A DNA stretch of 64,000 nucleotides from Parasponia andersonii (GCA_002914805.1 JXTB01000506.1:21869-85868); one strand, 5' to 3'; counted from the stretch's first letter, positions 50,990-63,100 are shown. Made by a program: numbers and translations. The notes: generated from the letters alone by a model not told the origin.

Positions 50990-52223
50990 GATAAGGGCTG
51001 AACGAGACACATCACCCAATATTTGGTGTCAGGGAACCTGCCCGTAGACTTCCAAAAAGCGAGGTCGATCAGATTGAAGGCTGCCCAGTATTCTATGGTG
51101 GCAGACCGACTATATAGGAGATCAACTATAGGACCAATGCTGAGGTGCGTAGGCCCCATCAAGGCGTAGAAACTGATGGAGGAAATCTACAAAGGAGCGT
51201 GTGGCAACCACTCTGGCGAGCACAGCCTCGCCCATAAGGCCTTGACTACCGGGTACTTCTGGCCATACATGATGACCGAGGCAGCCCAGTTTCTCAAGAA
51301 ATGTGACAAGTGCTAGAGGTTCACCCCTGTGAAGCACCAACCCATGGAGGAACTCTATTCGAACATAACTCCTTGGCCATTCGCTAAATGGGATCTGGAC
51401 ATCGTCAAAGAACTCCCCAGAAGTCTAAGGGGAAAAGGTATGTCCTGCTGGCCACTGATTATTTCACCAAATGGGTAGAAGCTGAAGTCTACATAACCGT
51501 CAATAAGGCAAACACGATTAACTTCATTTGGAAAACATAATTTGCCTATACGGGATCCTGATAGAGATACACGCCAATCACAGCACGCAGTTCTAGAACG
51601 CGAAGCTAAAGGAGCTGTGTGAGTTATATGATATAAGGTTCAGCTTCTCATCCGTAAATTACCCTCAAGGGAACGGCCAAGTAGAAGCAACGAACAAGGC
51701 CATATTCAGCAATATAAAAAAGAACTTGCAGGAGGTCAAAAAGGGGTGGTTAGAAGAGCTACCGGCCATCGTGTGGGCCCATCGAACCATAGAGCAGAGG
51801 TCAACGGGAAGAATGCCATTTGCTATAGTATATGGGTCAGAAGCTGTGATCCTGACTGAAATTGGCCTCCCGACACTTCGCTCCAAAGTGGTAAAAAATG
51901 CCTCACTGAACGAGCAGCAGCTAAGCCATAACACAGACTTCCTAGAAGAAGCAAGGGACATGGCCCTGGTCCACCTGGCCTCGTATCACCAGCAGGCCAG
52001 GTCCTACTATGCAAAGAAGGTTAGCGCTCGTCGATTTAACGCCGGAGACTGGGTCTTGAGGGTAAGGACAGGAAACTCCTCGAAGCTGGACTCTAACTGG
52101 GTCGGGCCCTATGAGGTGATCAAGGCGCTCGACAATGGTGCGTACGTCTTGAAAGAACTCAAGACCGAGAAGAGCTTGCCAAACACGTGGAATGCCCAAC
52201 ACCTGAAGAAGTATTACATGTGA
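50990..52223 (+). pseudogene. Integrase of the Tat element (broken)
   Basis: The N-terminal zinc-binding region is visible as HSGEHSLAHK and KKCDKC near 51210-51316, with a stop right after CDKC. The catalytic core is interrupted by frameshifts between about 51400 and 51640. The rest is open from 51726: NYPQGNGQVEATNKAI (51657-), WAHRT, TPF-like GRMPFAIVYG, and a C-terminal domain with GDWVLRV and WVGPYEVIKAL. It ends with NAQHLKKYYM at 52223. Confidence 0.87.
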
Positions 52224-52404
52224 GATGCGTGTAAATGCTGTAAGACACATGTGAATGCTTGAATTATTAAACAGCTTAATTCCAAAATAGGTAAGGGTTC
52301 CCGCTCCACGGATTTATGCTTTGGATTGCTATGTAAAAGGGTCTGCCCACAGTGCCAGACCCCACGGGCCATTCGTGCAAAAGATCGTACTATGAGAATC
52401 ACAT

Positions 52405-53320
52405 CGTGCAATAAAATGCTTGCTGATGGCCCGAGAAAACGTACGTAGAGGAAAGAGCTATCTAGTAAAATGCTTGCCAGCAGACCTCATAAAAATCGTA
52501 CTATGGGAATCACGTTGCTTGCCTACGACCCGATAAAATGTACGAAGAGGAAAGAGCTGCGCAACCAAAAACTTACCAGTAGACCTCGAAAATAATCGTA
52601 CTGCGGGAATCACATTGCTTTTCGACGATCTGAGAAAATGTAAGAAGAGGAAAGAGCTGTGCAGTAAAATTCTTGCCAGCAGACCTCATAAAATCGTACT
52701 ACGAGGATCACGTCACTTGCCGACGAACCGAGAAAACGTACGAAGAGGAAAGAGCTACGTAACCAAAAACTTGCCAGCAGACCTCGAAAACAATCATACT
52801 ACGGGGATCACGTCGCTTGCTGACGACCCGAGAAAATGTACGAAGAGGAAAGAGCTGTGCAATAAAATGCTTGCCAGCAGACCTCATAAAAATCGTACTG
52901 TGGGGATCACGTCATTTGCTGACGACCTGAGAAAATGTACGAAGAGGAAAGAGCTGTACAGTAAAATGTTTACCAGCAGACCTCATAAAAATCGTACGGT
53001 GGGGATCACGTCGCTTGCCGACGACCTGAGAAAATGTACGAAGAGGAAAAATCTGAGCAGTAAAATGCTTACTAGCAGACCTCATCAAAAATCGTACTGT
53101 GGGGATCACGTTGCTTGCCAATAGCCCGAGAAAACGTACGAAGAGGAATGAGCTGCGCAGTAAAATACTTGCCAGTAGACCTCGACAAAGATCGTACTAT
53201 AGGAATCACATCGTGCAATAAAATGCTTGCCGATGGCCTGAGAAAACGTACGAAGAGGATTGAGCTGTGCAGTAAAATGCTTGCCAGTATACCTCGACAA
53301 AAAGGACATCCACATGCCTC
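52405..53320 (+). repeat. Tandem array of about nine units of about 98-112 bp
   Basis: Each unit carries GTACGAAGAGGAAAGAGCTG, a TAAAATGCTTGCCAGCAGACC segment and GGGATCACGTCGCTTGC, with variants. The GAAGAGGA core recurs at about 52450, 52544, 52641, 52744, 52840, 52940, 53040, 53140 and 53252. It lies between the integrase stop and the antisense ORF, in the 3' non-coding zone. ORFs predicted across it on both strands come only from the repeat. Confidence 0.92.
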
Positions 53321-53394
53321 TGATACCTCGTCTTCAGCTTCTCCACATCTGCCAGTCTATCTCTCAGCGTAACTAGCCTCAGCTTCACTTGCCA

Positions 53395-56084
53395 TTACGA
53401 TAAGTCGATCAAAAAATTGTTAATATCAACGAGATCCTTGCCACGTTTGCGAGACAACTCGACATGAGTCTCCATCAGTTTTTTGTGATCCGAATAGAGA
53501 TGTCGGATTACCTTGTTAGATCGGTCGAGCCTACGCTGCAAGGAATGGGCCTCAAGTTTGGCTTTCGTCTCGGCTTTCCTCGCTTCCTTGGCCTCGTCGA
53601 TGGCTCTGTCGTGAGCGATGAAAGCCAGACCCATCTTTGCCCCCGCATTCTGTAGCTCTTGCTCCTTAACCTCGAGCTCAGCCTGGGTCAGCCTAGCAGC
53701 CTCGGTTTGGACCAACTTGGCGGTCTCTGCCTTGGCCAATGTGGCGACGAGCTCCTCACGCCTGGCCCTTTCGATGCTTAAAGCATGGGCTACCATGCTG
53801 CTGACCCTAGCCTCGTCCAGGCTCCAGTACAAGTCGAAATCTGCCCTCAACGTGGCAAGGGCGTCCTCGCTCCGCTCAACCATCATGGCACGGGTGTTCA
53901 GCTGCCCGATCAGCTCACTAACACGAGAGGAGTAGAAGGACAGACGGCAGCTAGCTGCAAAGCACAAGAAAGAGGAGTTAGTGTTCAGAGAGGATGCCAA
54001 GAGCCTGGTACTTACAGTAAGACGAAACAAACATGTGCGATGCTGTGACTGGCCACAAGCTCTACATTCTCCGAGGATAGCGCCTCCAGCTCGGGCTCCA
54101 TAGCCGTACCCTCTCCCTGGGCATTGTCCGCATCTGAGGAACGCGATCCCACCCTGCCGACCGTGAGGACAGCTTTACCCCCCACCAAATGCACTCCATA
54201 CTTCTTTCGATGCCCCCGGAGTGGAAAAGGTGGTAGTGGTGGAAAGTAAGGCATCGCCAGGCACACCCTCGATAGAAGAAGCTGTGACGACTGCTACTAC
54301 ATCAGCAGCTTCGACCGCCACCTCCGCCGAAGCAATGCCCAGGTGTGATTTTTCGGTCTTGTCTTGACCAACATCCTTAGACTCACCGCCTCGCATGGAC
54401 CTCATCCTCCTCATGAGAGTCAAAGTAGCCCCGTTGTCATCGCTGTCAAAAGTAGGGGAGGTTCTGCCTCTCTTCCCTGCCCAGCTCCACTCCTTCTTAG
54501 ACGAATCAGGTTCATGATCCCGCTTCGTGGAGACTGGGGGAGGGAAATACAGCCGAGACTTCAATCTCGGAGCCCCTCCACTGAGCTCAGGAATCTCTCC
54601 ATGGGAGCTGGCGGCACCGGACCCCGTTCCCGCCTTCGAGCCGGAGTTGGGGGCAGAAGAGGTCAGTGTAGAGGGCTCACCGGGCAGGCTCGAAGGCGCC
54701 CCTTCGCCATGCACAACCTTTATGGTCGGCGCCTCCCGGATCACGAGCCTGTCCGCCTCGGGAGGTAGCACTACAGGCATTTCACCCTCAGTCACAAACA
54801 GACCCTCCAGGTCGTCGTCTGAGCCTATTCTTGGGATGACAACTCCCGAGATCTTGTCCTCCGAGGACACCACTATACGCCGACCAGCGGGGACCTTGGA
54901 GTGAGCCTTATGCACAGTGGTGTTCCCTTTGACCGAGGAGGGGTCTGCCGAAGGGCCTACATCTGAACCTGCAAAGAACAAGTAACATGGTTAAAACGCA
55001 GCCATGACCTGACCGACGGAGCCCCAAGGTACGAAAATGAACTCACCCTTAGCCCTCTTAAGGGCAGCAGTTTCCTCCCTACGAAACCTGGCACACTCCT
55101 CGGTCACGAGCTTCACCACCTCTTCGAGCTCGTGACTGGTCGGTGCCACCAAGTTATTGGGACCTGCTAGCTGGCTCGAGGCCGTGATCTGACAACCCAC
55201 CATGGTGATGCGACCCTGCTAATCCTGGCAGAACCTGTTCAAGGCGGAGGCGTCAAGTTGGCTCCGAAGGTGCTTGGTGATGACCCACGTGTCTAGTGGG
55301 AAGAGGAGATATGAGACCATCCTTAGCATCATGTTCATCACCTGGGGATTCAGGACAGCCTGGATATATCGGCAATCCCCGGACGACCCAAAGAGGATGA
55401 TTCCTTCCAGCTTCCGGAGTCAACCCGCCGACAGCCGAAGCTCAAACCTACTTTCCTCCACAGAGGCTGCGCAAGGCAAAATGTGATGAGTAAAAACAGA
55501 CGAAATATGCACGGATCTGAAATTCACGACCCAGTACTTACTTTGGAGAAAGAACGAGGGGATTTGAAAATGCTCTCCGTTCACCCAAGGAGAGCACCAC
55601 GCCCCTCTGATGGCGTATATCCTGGAATGAGAGTCCTACTGCTTATCCGACCTCGGCAATCCCTAGAAGATGTGGTGCCCCGGGAGCGACTGGAGATAAA
55701 AAGTGGGGTAAGAGCCATTTTTGGGGATGAGGGTAAGTTTATAGGTATAGAAAACCACTTCCAGGTTAATATGCGTGTTGAGGAGGACGGACAAGGTAGA
55801 AAGCCCCATCAAGATCATAACTCTGTTAGCATTGAGCTGCATCGGATGAATCCCCGTAAGGCTAAAGAACTGGTGGACCAAGAGAGGAAGAGGAAACGCA
55901 GTCACTCCAGATACCTCCTCCCTAAGACGATGGAGCCTTATGGAGTAGAGGGATAAAGGTACCAATCCACCGGGCCATCGACCCTCTCTAAAGTGACTCC
56001 GCCGGGGAAGCAGAGCTGCCTTCTCAATGACCCTAATTCGTAATCCGTGACGGGGCGGAGTTTCTGACTCTGATTCAGAGCCAT
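53395..56084 (-). pseudogene. Antisense accessory ORF of the Tat element, intron-bearing
   Basis: It runs opposite to gag-pol, from an ATG at 56084 (MALNQSQKLRP) to a TAA at 53395. The N-terminal part contains GVTAFPLPLLVHQFF and GIHPMQLNANRVMILMG, resembling the domain of 'putative gypsy type transposon' (Transposase_28-like) proteins. A Ser/Pro/acidic middle follows, then a C-terminal Ala/Glu/Arg-rich coiled coil (about 53420-53930). Consensus splice sites define introns at 55467-55541, 54969-55046 and 53955-54015 (75, 78 and 61 bp, GTAAGT or GTGAGT donors with TTGCAG-type acceptors). A frame break near 55950 and a TAG near 55220 show that this copy is dead. Antisense ORFs in this place are known from Grande and other Tat elements; their role is unknown. 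Confidence 0.78.
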
Positions 56085-56430
56085 CGTGTTAGGTGCGATC
56101 GAAGAAGACGAAAGGTTTTAGAAAAAGGGAGATGCGGAAACCCTAAGATTTGAGAAAGCTGGAATACTTGGAGACTTTGGTAAAGTAAGAAATGAGCGTA
56201 AATACGGCTTTTATAGAAGGGGAGTCGAAGAGTTTTTTTCCTGGAGGAGAGCAGGGCAAGGAAGATGGAGGTATTAGAATTTCAAAAAATTTTTAAAAAA
56301 ATTGTGGCACGGGATGGCGTGCCCCAACGGCAATTGGGGAGGAGTGACGGTGGGGGAGCCACGTGTATTCCTTGAATTAGAGGACCGGAGAAACGATTTC
56401 CCCACTTAACGGGTACGAATCCATCAAATA

Positions 56431-56446
56431 GGGAAATGGGGGCAGT
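56431..56446 (+). other. Polypurine tract of the Tat element
   Basis: GGGAAATGGGGGCAGT lies directly before the 3' LTR, the expected place for plus-strand priming. Confidence 0.75.
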
Positions 56447-57233
56447 TGTGGGACCCGTTCCTAAATCATACACCACGTAGACGATTAAGTGGCAGAACAT
56501 GTCACAAGCAGGGCATACCATCCGACACGTATCCAGAGTGACCGATTAAAAACCACGCGAGTCGCACGTGGTACTGCAAGGCCCATGGGCTATACGAGAC
56601 CAGGGCCGAACCCATCCCAGACCCTGGATGGATTCGGCCTAGTCTGATTCTTACCTCGACAGCTGGGGGTCGGGAGCCTCAAAGATCTTCCACCAGAATA
56701 CCGTGAGAAGCAGCTCACCGCTCCAGACCTATACCAAGCATTTAATGCAATCCTGGGTAGGTGCGCGCATTGGGTAAGTCGTCCTGACAGAACGGCGGCT
56801 TGTCAAAATCTCACCCTTGATAGGCTGGAGTTGTAGGGGACAGCGGAAAAACAGGCCGCGACGATGCAAGAGAGGTTACGGTAACCACGACCCGTGATTT
56901 CTAGAGTAAGTCATGATGGAAAAAGGTAATCATTCTTGGATTGAGAGCCAGAAAGCTCTAAGTTCCAGGATTATATATATAAACCTTATTTCCTCCCTAA
57001 AGAGATATACAAAAAAAAAACATTTACAGAGAAAAACTAAATCCTTGTTGTTCAGTCTCAGGGATAAATCACTGACTTAAGCATCGGAGAGTCTTTGCAG
57101 GTGGCCACCCCCGCCTCTCTGTCTCAGCCTGAAGCTAAAGGCATTCCGAGATAAAAAGGATACGTGGACAGTTGATGAATACAACGTCAGCAATTCAGAG
57201 ACACGTGGACAGCTGGTAAGAACAACACCGACA
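56447..57233 (+). repeat. 3' LTR of the Tat element
   Basis: 787 bp, begins TGTGGGACCC and ends CACCGACA. It aligns end to end with the 5' LTR with about 10% differences by eye. TAGAG (57234-57238) follows and pairs with TGGAG on the left as an imperfect target duplication. Confidence 0.9.
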
Positions 57234-57238
57234 TAGAG

Positions 57239-58499
57239 ATTGAACGTTAAATCTCAAACTACATTCTACGTTTTTTCAAATTGGAAAAGTTATATAGAAA
57301 ACAGGGCTAGCTTTCTATTAAAAGTAAAATAAAACATATGGTAGTCATTTATGACAAAGTGAGCCAATAATGCGATAATCCTTTTCACCAATTCATCGAC
57401 TATTGGGCAATGACTAATGGCTTGGGTAATATGCATACAAATTGTTAAGGATCCTTATTATTTTACCTACATATGGCCCGTAGCGATTGGGTGCTACATA
57501 TGAAACTTTGAACAAGGTACATGAATTTGATTCGTTAATAATGCGCTATTATTGCTCAAATTGAAAATTAATATCAATTTTCCAGAGAGTGTCACCACCA
57601 CCCGTTCCAAGTATTTGAAGCTGCCAAACAATAAACAAAGACAGATATTTTGCTTCAGCTAATGATTAATATGATTCAAGCACTAAACAAATAAATATGT
57701 AATAAAAAAAAAAATAAAACGCTTTTGGACCTGGTTAGGAGTAATTTGGTGCAAAATGAACTTTTCATGCAAAATTAACTTTTCACGACTCTTTCTCAGA
57801 ATGATAATTTTAAGATCGATAGTAAAATTTTTGGAGTAAAAATTGGGACCTCAAAATCTTAGACTAAAAATTCACAATAGTGATGTGGCATTAGTATAAT
57901 GTCATTGTAAAATAAAAAGTTGTTAAAATTCATATTATATAATTTGGTGTAAATTTTAGCATAAAATTTTGATATTTCTATCATTACTCAAACAAATTTT
58001 TACGATGATAATGACTGAAAGTCAAAACACTTTCTCTCTCTCTTTCCTTAAAAAGATCATAAAATCTAGGGCCAAAATTTTTGTATGGCCACAGAATTTA
58101 TGACAATCTTAAAAAGTGTCATTTCAAAAAGGAGTCATCAAAAAGTGATTTTGGCCAAGAAAAACTATCCATCTCCCAATAAATTGGGCCCCATAAGAAA
58201 ACTGTAAGCGTTTCTAACATTTTTACGTACAAAACAAAAAACAAATTTACAAAAACACTTTGAGTCAGTTTTTAAGTATCTATTTTTAAGAAAACTACCA
58301 TTTTAAAGAATAAATACTAGTTACCAATGTTTGAAAATTAATTATCAATTATCATTTATCAGTTTACTAGTTATTAGTACTCGAATGGTAACTAGTTATT
58401 ATTTTAAAAAATAGTATTTTTCTAAAGTGGCATTTTTTCTAAACAATGCGGTGTCGAATCTTAAAAAACTTGAGCCTACCGAAAATTTGCAATTCTTTT
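57239..58499. other. Intergenic DNA downstream of the chitinase-like gene
   Basis: AT-rich, with no gene recognised. The 3' UTR of the minus-strand GH18 gene should lie at its right end. A segment near 57261-57290 resembles the sequence left of the Tat element (about 45811-45840). Confidence 0.6.
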
Positions 58500-60074
58500 C
58501 TAAAAGGGCCGGCCTAAGTTACAGTAACTCTCACCTTGTCTTGAAAGAGCCCACTCCTTGTCCTGGCCCAGGGCCCAAAAGAAATAACCACCTAAGTTCA
58601 AAGTCTTCGCAAACCGGACCTTCAACCCGATAGAATCTACATCCTCATACCCGACCCAAGAATCTCCCGCGTACGAGTAAAACGACTTCGCCTGCCAATC
58701 AAACGCAACGACAGCCTTATTCTTCTCGTTGAAATCAACTATTTGGTAATAGACCAAAACACCCTCCCCGGGTCCAACTCCAACAGCCGGTGCCCCGACC
58801 CCAGTCACATTTGGATCCCTGAGCCTCCACGTCCGCCCATACAACGGCAGACCCATCACAATCTTATGGGCCGGTATACCCGATTCGAGCCAAGACCGGA
58901 TCCCAAATACCGTACTGATATTACTATTCGGGTCATAAAGCGCCGATTGCAACCCGGTAAAGTTCTCCCACGACCCGTGATAATCAAAGCACATCGGGCT
59001 GACCCAATCCAGATATTGACTCATAACTTGACCCGGATACGATCTGGGCTCGTCAAAGAGAAACCTCGAAGCGAAATAAACGGCCGAGGTCAGTAGAAGA
59101 CTGGGCTTTCTACTGATTATGGAGTCAAAAGTCAGCGCTCCTCGCCATTCTTTGTATAACAAAGCTAAATTCTCCATATCCTCGTCGTTGGCCGGGAATT
59201 CCCAGTCGAGGTCAACGCCGTCGAACCCGAATTGCCGAGCAACTTCAATGGTGGACCCGATGAAAGCTCTTCGGGTCGCGCGACTGCTCGCCATTTTCGA
59301 GAACACTTTCGGGTCGTTCCCACCTCCTCCGATGGAGAGGAGGGTTTTCACAGGTGGGTATCGGGTTCGGAGCGAGTTGATGAATTCGGGTATCCGGGCC
59401 AGGTCGTTTGACGTGATGTTGAGCCTGTAAGTCTCGGGCTCGGGTAATAGGAAGGCATAGTAGATGTGGGTGAAGTAAGAGGTGTCAATGGTGGATGCCG
59501 CAGACGACCCGAACGACGGCCAATAGGCTGCTCTTACCCCTCTTCGTGGTCGACGACAAACCGGGTCGTATGGGTGTGAAACGAGTGGTTTCTTAACCGG
59601 TTTGTGATAATCCGGATCCGGCAAAGGTAAGTCGACCGGCAACGGAGGTTCCGCCGGAGAGAGGGGTTCAACCGGGAATGACTCCGGAGCGGGTCCAGGT
59701 GAGTGGACCGGGAATGGGTCGGATGCTATCGGAGAAGTGGGTTCAACCGGGAATGTCTCCGGAGCCGCTCCAGGTGAGTAGACCGGTAACGGGTCGGATG
59801 CTACAGGAGAAGTGGGTTCGATCAGGAATGATTCCGGAGCTGGTCCAGGTGATTCCGGGAGGGAAAGCGTAGCTGGAGAGGTGGGTAGGGATGGGTATGG
59901 ATCATCAGAAAACGGGTGACCCGGAGGACAGTAAGGAGGACAAGGAGGTATAAACGACAGAGAATTTGCAACAGTTGAGTGGAAAACGACAATAACCAGA
60001 CATGAGTACCGTGGGACTAGATTTAGTAGAGCCATTTCCGAAATTGGGAAGTTGTTATGCTTGGAATTTATCAA
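58500..60074 (-). CDS. Secreted GH18 (class V) chitinase-like protein with proline-rich repeats
   Basis: Glycoside hydrolase family 18 enzymes cut beta-1,4 GlcNAc polymers (chitin and related signals). This single-exon gene encodes 524 aa from the first ATG, or 511 aa from the ATG at 60035, which starts a better signal peptide (MALLNLVPRYSCLVIVVFHS). After it comes a Pro-rich region (about 42-165) with three 25-residue repeats of the type SPGPAPESFPVEPTSP (residues 75-149, DNA 59628-59852). The GH18 domain fills about 178-520. Its catalytic motif is intact (DGVDLDWE, Glu292), with SIGGGGND before it and MCFDYHGSW and GLPLYGRTW after it. Class V plant chitinases usually lack such a Pro-rich leader, so length exceeds the usual about 370-380 aa. 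No breaks are seen. Substrate is not known. Confidence 0.93.
   Translation of the reverse strand: MINSKHNNFPISEMALLNLVPRYSCLVIVVFHSTVANSLSFIPPCPPYCPPGHPFSDDPYPSLPTSPATLSLPESPGPAPESFLIEPTSPVASDPLPVYSPGAAPETFPVEPTSPIASDPFPVHSPGPAPESFPVEPLSPAEPPLPVDLPLPDPDYHKPVKKPLVSHPYDPVCRRPRRGVRAAYWPSFGSSAASTIDTSYFTHIYYAFLLPEPETYRLNITSNDLARIPEFINSLRTRYPPVKTLLSIGGGGNDPKVFSKMASSRATRRAFIGSTIEVARQFGFDGVDLDWEFPANDEDMENLALLYKEWRGALTFDSIISRKPSLLLTSAVYFASRFLFDEPRSYPGQVMSQYLDWVSPMCFDYHGSWENFTGLQSALYDPNSNISTVFGIRSWLESGIPAHKIVMGLPLYGRTWRLRDPNVTGVGAPAVGVGPGEGVLVYYQIVDFNEKNKAVVAFDWQAKSFYSYAGDSWVGYEDVDSIGLKVRFAKTLNLGGYFFWALGQDKEWALSRQGESYCNLGRPF
59628..59852 (-). repeat. Three 75-bp coding repeats in the GH18 gene
   Basis: Three in-frame 75-bp copies encode Pro/Ser-rich 25-residue units. 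Copies 1 and 2 are the most alike; copy 3 diverges in its last third (SPAEPPLPVD in place of SPIASDPFPV). Copy number may vary between alleles. Confidence 0.9.
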
Positions 60075-60140
60075 TTTTTTTTAACAATTAATGACTTAGT
60101 TTGTGTTCGCTTTCGTAGGTAATCTTGTCGATTAATTTTC

Positions 60141-60147
60141 TTATATA
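60141..60147 (-). promoter_or_regulatory. Probable TATA box of the GH18 gene
   Basis: TATATAA on the minus strand lies 67 bases before the ATG at 60074 and 106 before the one at 60035. A transcript starting about 30 bases downstream would include both ATGs. Confidence 0.55.
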
Positions 60148-60149
60148 GG

Positions 60150-63100
60150 TGTCAAATGTCCATATGCTATGCTATTGCTATGGTAGTATCGACAACTTAC
60201 GTCAACTTTGACGTTGATTACTTGGAAGAAGAATATTTTGTTCTCAAAGTTACCCAAGTGGATATTTGGAGCTAAGCCAGGGGGAAACGAATGGAGGAAA
60301 AAATGAACAGAACAACCACACGCAACCAAGTTTTTATTATTTTACAAATTAAGGAATACTAGAAAGCAAAGCAAGGCTCCTCTAAGTTTCGCTGGATTCA
60401 TGTCTAATGAAGCTATAGCTAGATCTTGAAAGCTGGCGCGGTTTCAGTATTTTTAGGATATGCTCCAATCTCACTTATAGAAATTTGCAAAATATGGCTC
60501 ACTTTAAAGAGTTTTTATTTATTTATTTATTTAAGGCTGAAGACTTTTAATTAAGCTTAAAAGTGAACAACATAACTATATCTTTGGTGACTTATTATGT
60601 CTACTGTACATGGGGAAGTACCTGTGTTTCGAATGCTTTTTCTTTCCTAAAAGTTTAGACAAGAGAGAAGGAAAAGCAAAAAAATTATATGAACATTCCG
60701 AAAAGAGTAATATGTGATTAACTTTGTCAGAAGGGGTTTTGAACATTGGAATGCACGTACGAAGATTAGGAGGCGCCATTGGATACTAAGTGACATGCGG
60801 GTATCAACGGGATGACCACGCAGCAGGAGCGTGAATCTATATAGCGTTTTGCTTAATTTAATTAAATTATGTTGTTAATATTCTAACATAACTTATGTAT
60901 TATACATTTAATGAAAAAGATGTATAAATTAATAAGTTAAAATGTATATAAATAGTATAATTATTAGTTTATTCGATTTTTTAATTAAATTTTGTGACTA
61001 GTAAGAAAAATTAGATCACTATCTTTATTTTTTATTTTATTTACAAAAAATTTATGAAAAAAGTTTTTTTGAAAAAATAATTATTTAATATAATTTATTA
61101 AAAAATTAATTAATCATATCAATTTGAATCAATTTTATGTCCAAAAGATTTATTTAAATCATATAGATTTCAAATCGTGTCATGATGTTATTCCTACTTA
61201 TAAGAGTACTACTACCTAGTTACTCTCGTTGTTCCGATATAATACAAAGTAGTTTCTTAATATTAATAAATAAAAAACAAAAAAAAAAGAAAAAAAAAAA
61301 AAAGAGAAAGAAAAAAAGGAAAAAAAAAAAAAAACCACCACAGCCAAATACGACAAAAAGAAAAACCCATAAACATCATCAAAGAAATAGGTAGCCATGT
61401 TACCACCCGTAAGTGCTGAAGTAGAGGATTAACAATTAAACAAAAATAGACAAAAAAACAAAAAGACACAGCAAAATAAAAAAAAAACGAAATGGAACAG
61501 GCAGAATAACCACATGGACCTCCCAGGGCCGATAATGGCAATGAAAACGGTAACAACATCAGAAGCACCAACAAATGAGTCATAGCCACCTTCGGGGACA
61601 AACAATCCATCACCAGAACCTTAAAGGGAGAGAACAAAAGGGACAAATATCACACAAAGAAAACCCTGCTTCAGACGTTTTAAAGCTTTCATAAGATGAG
61701 AATTGAGTGGTTATTATGTTTCTATGTGGCAGCCACTAATTATTATATATGATGAAATCGCTTGGTAAAGTATCGAATTATTTGCGTAATTGGTGAATTC
61801 CTTTTAAGATTATAAATATATATATGTATTTGATCCAACCAGTCAATGGTTCATACACAGCTGTCCTGTTCCTGTTCTAATTCAAATTAGTGTTTCAATT
61901 GGTGATCTAGTGATCACTTAGGGGTTAAGATATATGTCTAGCCACAGTTTATATATGGGTTCTAGCTTTCTTTCCTTCAACTGAAAGTGGGAAATTACGT
62001 AATCTATATATGATAATTCCCATTTGCCGTTTGAAGTTTCACTAAAAAAAAAAAAAATTAAAAAAATATAAAAATGGAACAAACAATATCAGGTACGGAG
62101 TTAGAATTTTTGTTCAGCGGAGCTAAAATTATATTTTATTTATTTTATATGAGCTCTTCTGTATTTTTTTCTATTTTTTAGTAGAGGTTTTGTATATAAT
62201 TTTGGTTAAAAAATTATAAATACATATAATAACTTGTTAGGTTTTTTCTAAAGAACGAGTAAATTAAGTGGTGGCTTGAACTCCCATTAGCTATAGTGGC
62301 TCTGTCCCTAAGTAATATGAGCCCGTTGGACGATTCATAATGTATTATTTTCGAGGGGTCATTCCCAAGAATCCAGTTTGCTGTTACATACAAAATACAA
62401 TAACCTTAATCGTTGACCGGCAAGCCACGTTTCATCTACGACATATAACACTACTTATTTTATTTTATCATTCATTTTAAAGAATAAAGATGGCATCATG
62501 TCATTTTTTAACTTCTCGTAAGTTTTTTCTTTCGACCTCCACTTTCTTTTTCTTTTTTTTTTTTTTTTTTCTCTTAATTCGTCTTTTCGTAACTACTTTT
62601 TTCTTCCGTAACTAATTGGGAGGTAGAATTCACCACTGATTTTTTCTCTAGCTTTTCTCCTCGGGAAATGAACCTAACTAGTAGTTTTTTTTGCGACTTT
62701 TTTTATGGATGTCAAAATATTAGTGACAGATAATTATTATATTATTAACGTGGCTGATCCTGAAAAACTCATAAATATTATGACTAACCGCCTAAATTGT
62801 AACACTCCTACAAAAATAATTTGCAAAAATAGTCACATAAAAATTGTCCCAAATCACTCCCAGTAGGTCCATTTTCCTTCTCAGAGTCATTTAAATAAAA
62901 GTATTAAATAAAACATTTTTTTCATCATGGTTGGGTTGCTTAGACGATGTTTAGTAACTACTCCAAAAGGTTAAAAGAAAAGAATAAAAATGTAATAAAC
63001 GACATCATTTAAACTAGGCTTAGTTCTCTAAGCTTATTGACTTTCACTTAAAATAAGTCGACATGTCGTTAGTTCTTGTTTATTTTTTTTTTTTTTTTTT

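Larger units (their letters stand above)
45841..57233 (+). mobile_element. Full-length, degenerate Tat-lineage Ty3/gypsy retrotransposon
   Basis: An 11.4-kb element with a 788-bp 5' LTR, primer-binding site, gag, protease, RT, RNase H, a second RNase H, integrase, a tandem-repeat block, an antisense accessory ORF, a purine tract and a 787-bp 3' LTR. The flanking five bases TGGAG and TAGAG match at four of five positions. The second RNase H domain (NNEAEYEAQLQGLELA) after the first and the antisense ORF before the 3' LTR are marks of the Tat lineage (Ogre, Grande, Retand relatives). The two LTRs differ at roughly one base in ten by eye, mostly transitions, so insertion is old. Stops and frameshifts run through gag-pol and active-site residues are lost, so it cannot move by itself. 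Confidence 0.93.

Noticed and set aside
52615-53124. 169-codon ORF with a repeated RKCTKRKEL motif
   Set aside because: The repeat protein comes from the roughly 100-bp tandem array; the frame changes between units and the opposite strand also gives ORFs.
52405-53320. CRISPR-like direct repeats
   Set aside because: Units are contiguous tandem copies without unique spacers, inside a plant retrotransposon.
58743-59430. Plus-strand ORFs opposite the GH18 gene
   Set aside because: They are shadows of a well-supported GH18 coding frame.
61263-61646. 127-codon minus-strand hydrophobic ORF
   Set aside because: Its end is translated A/T low-complexity sequence and the rest matches no family I recognise.
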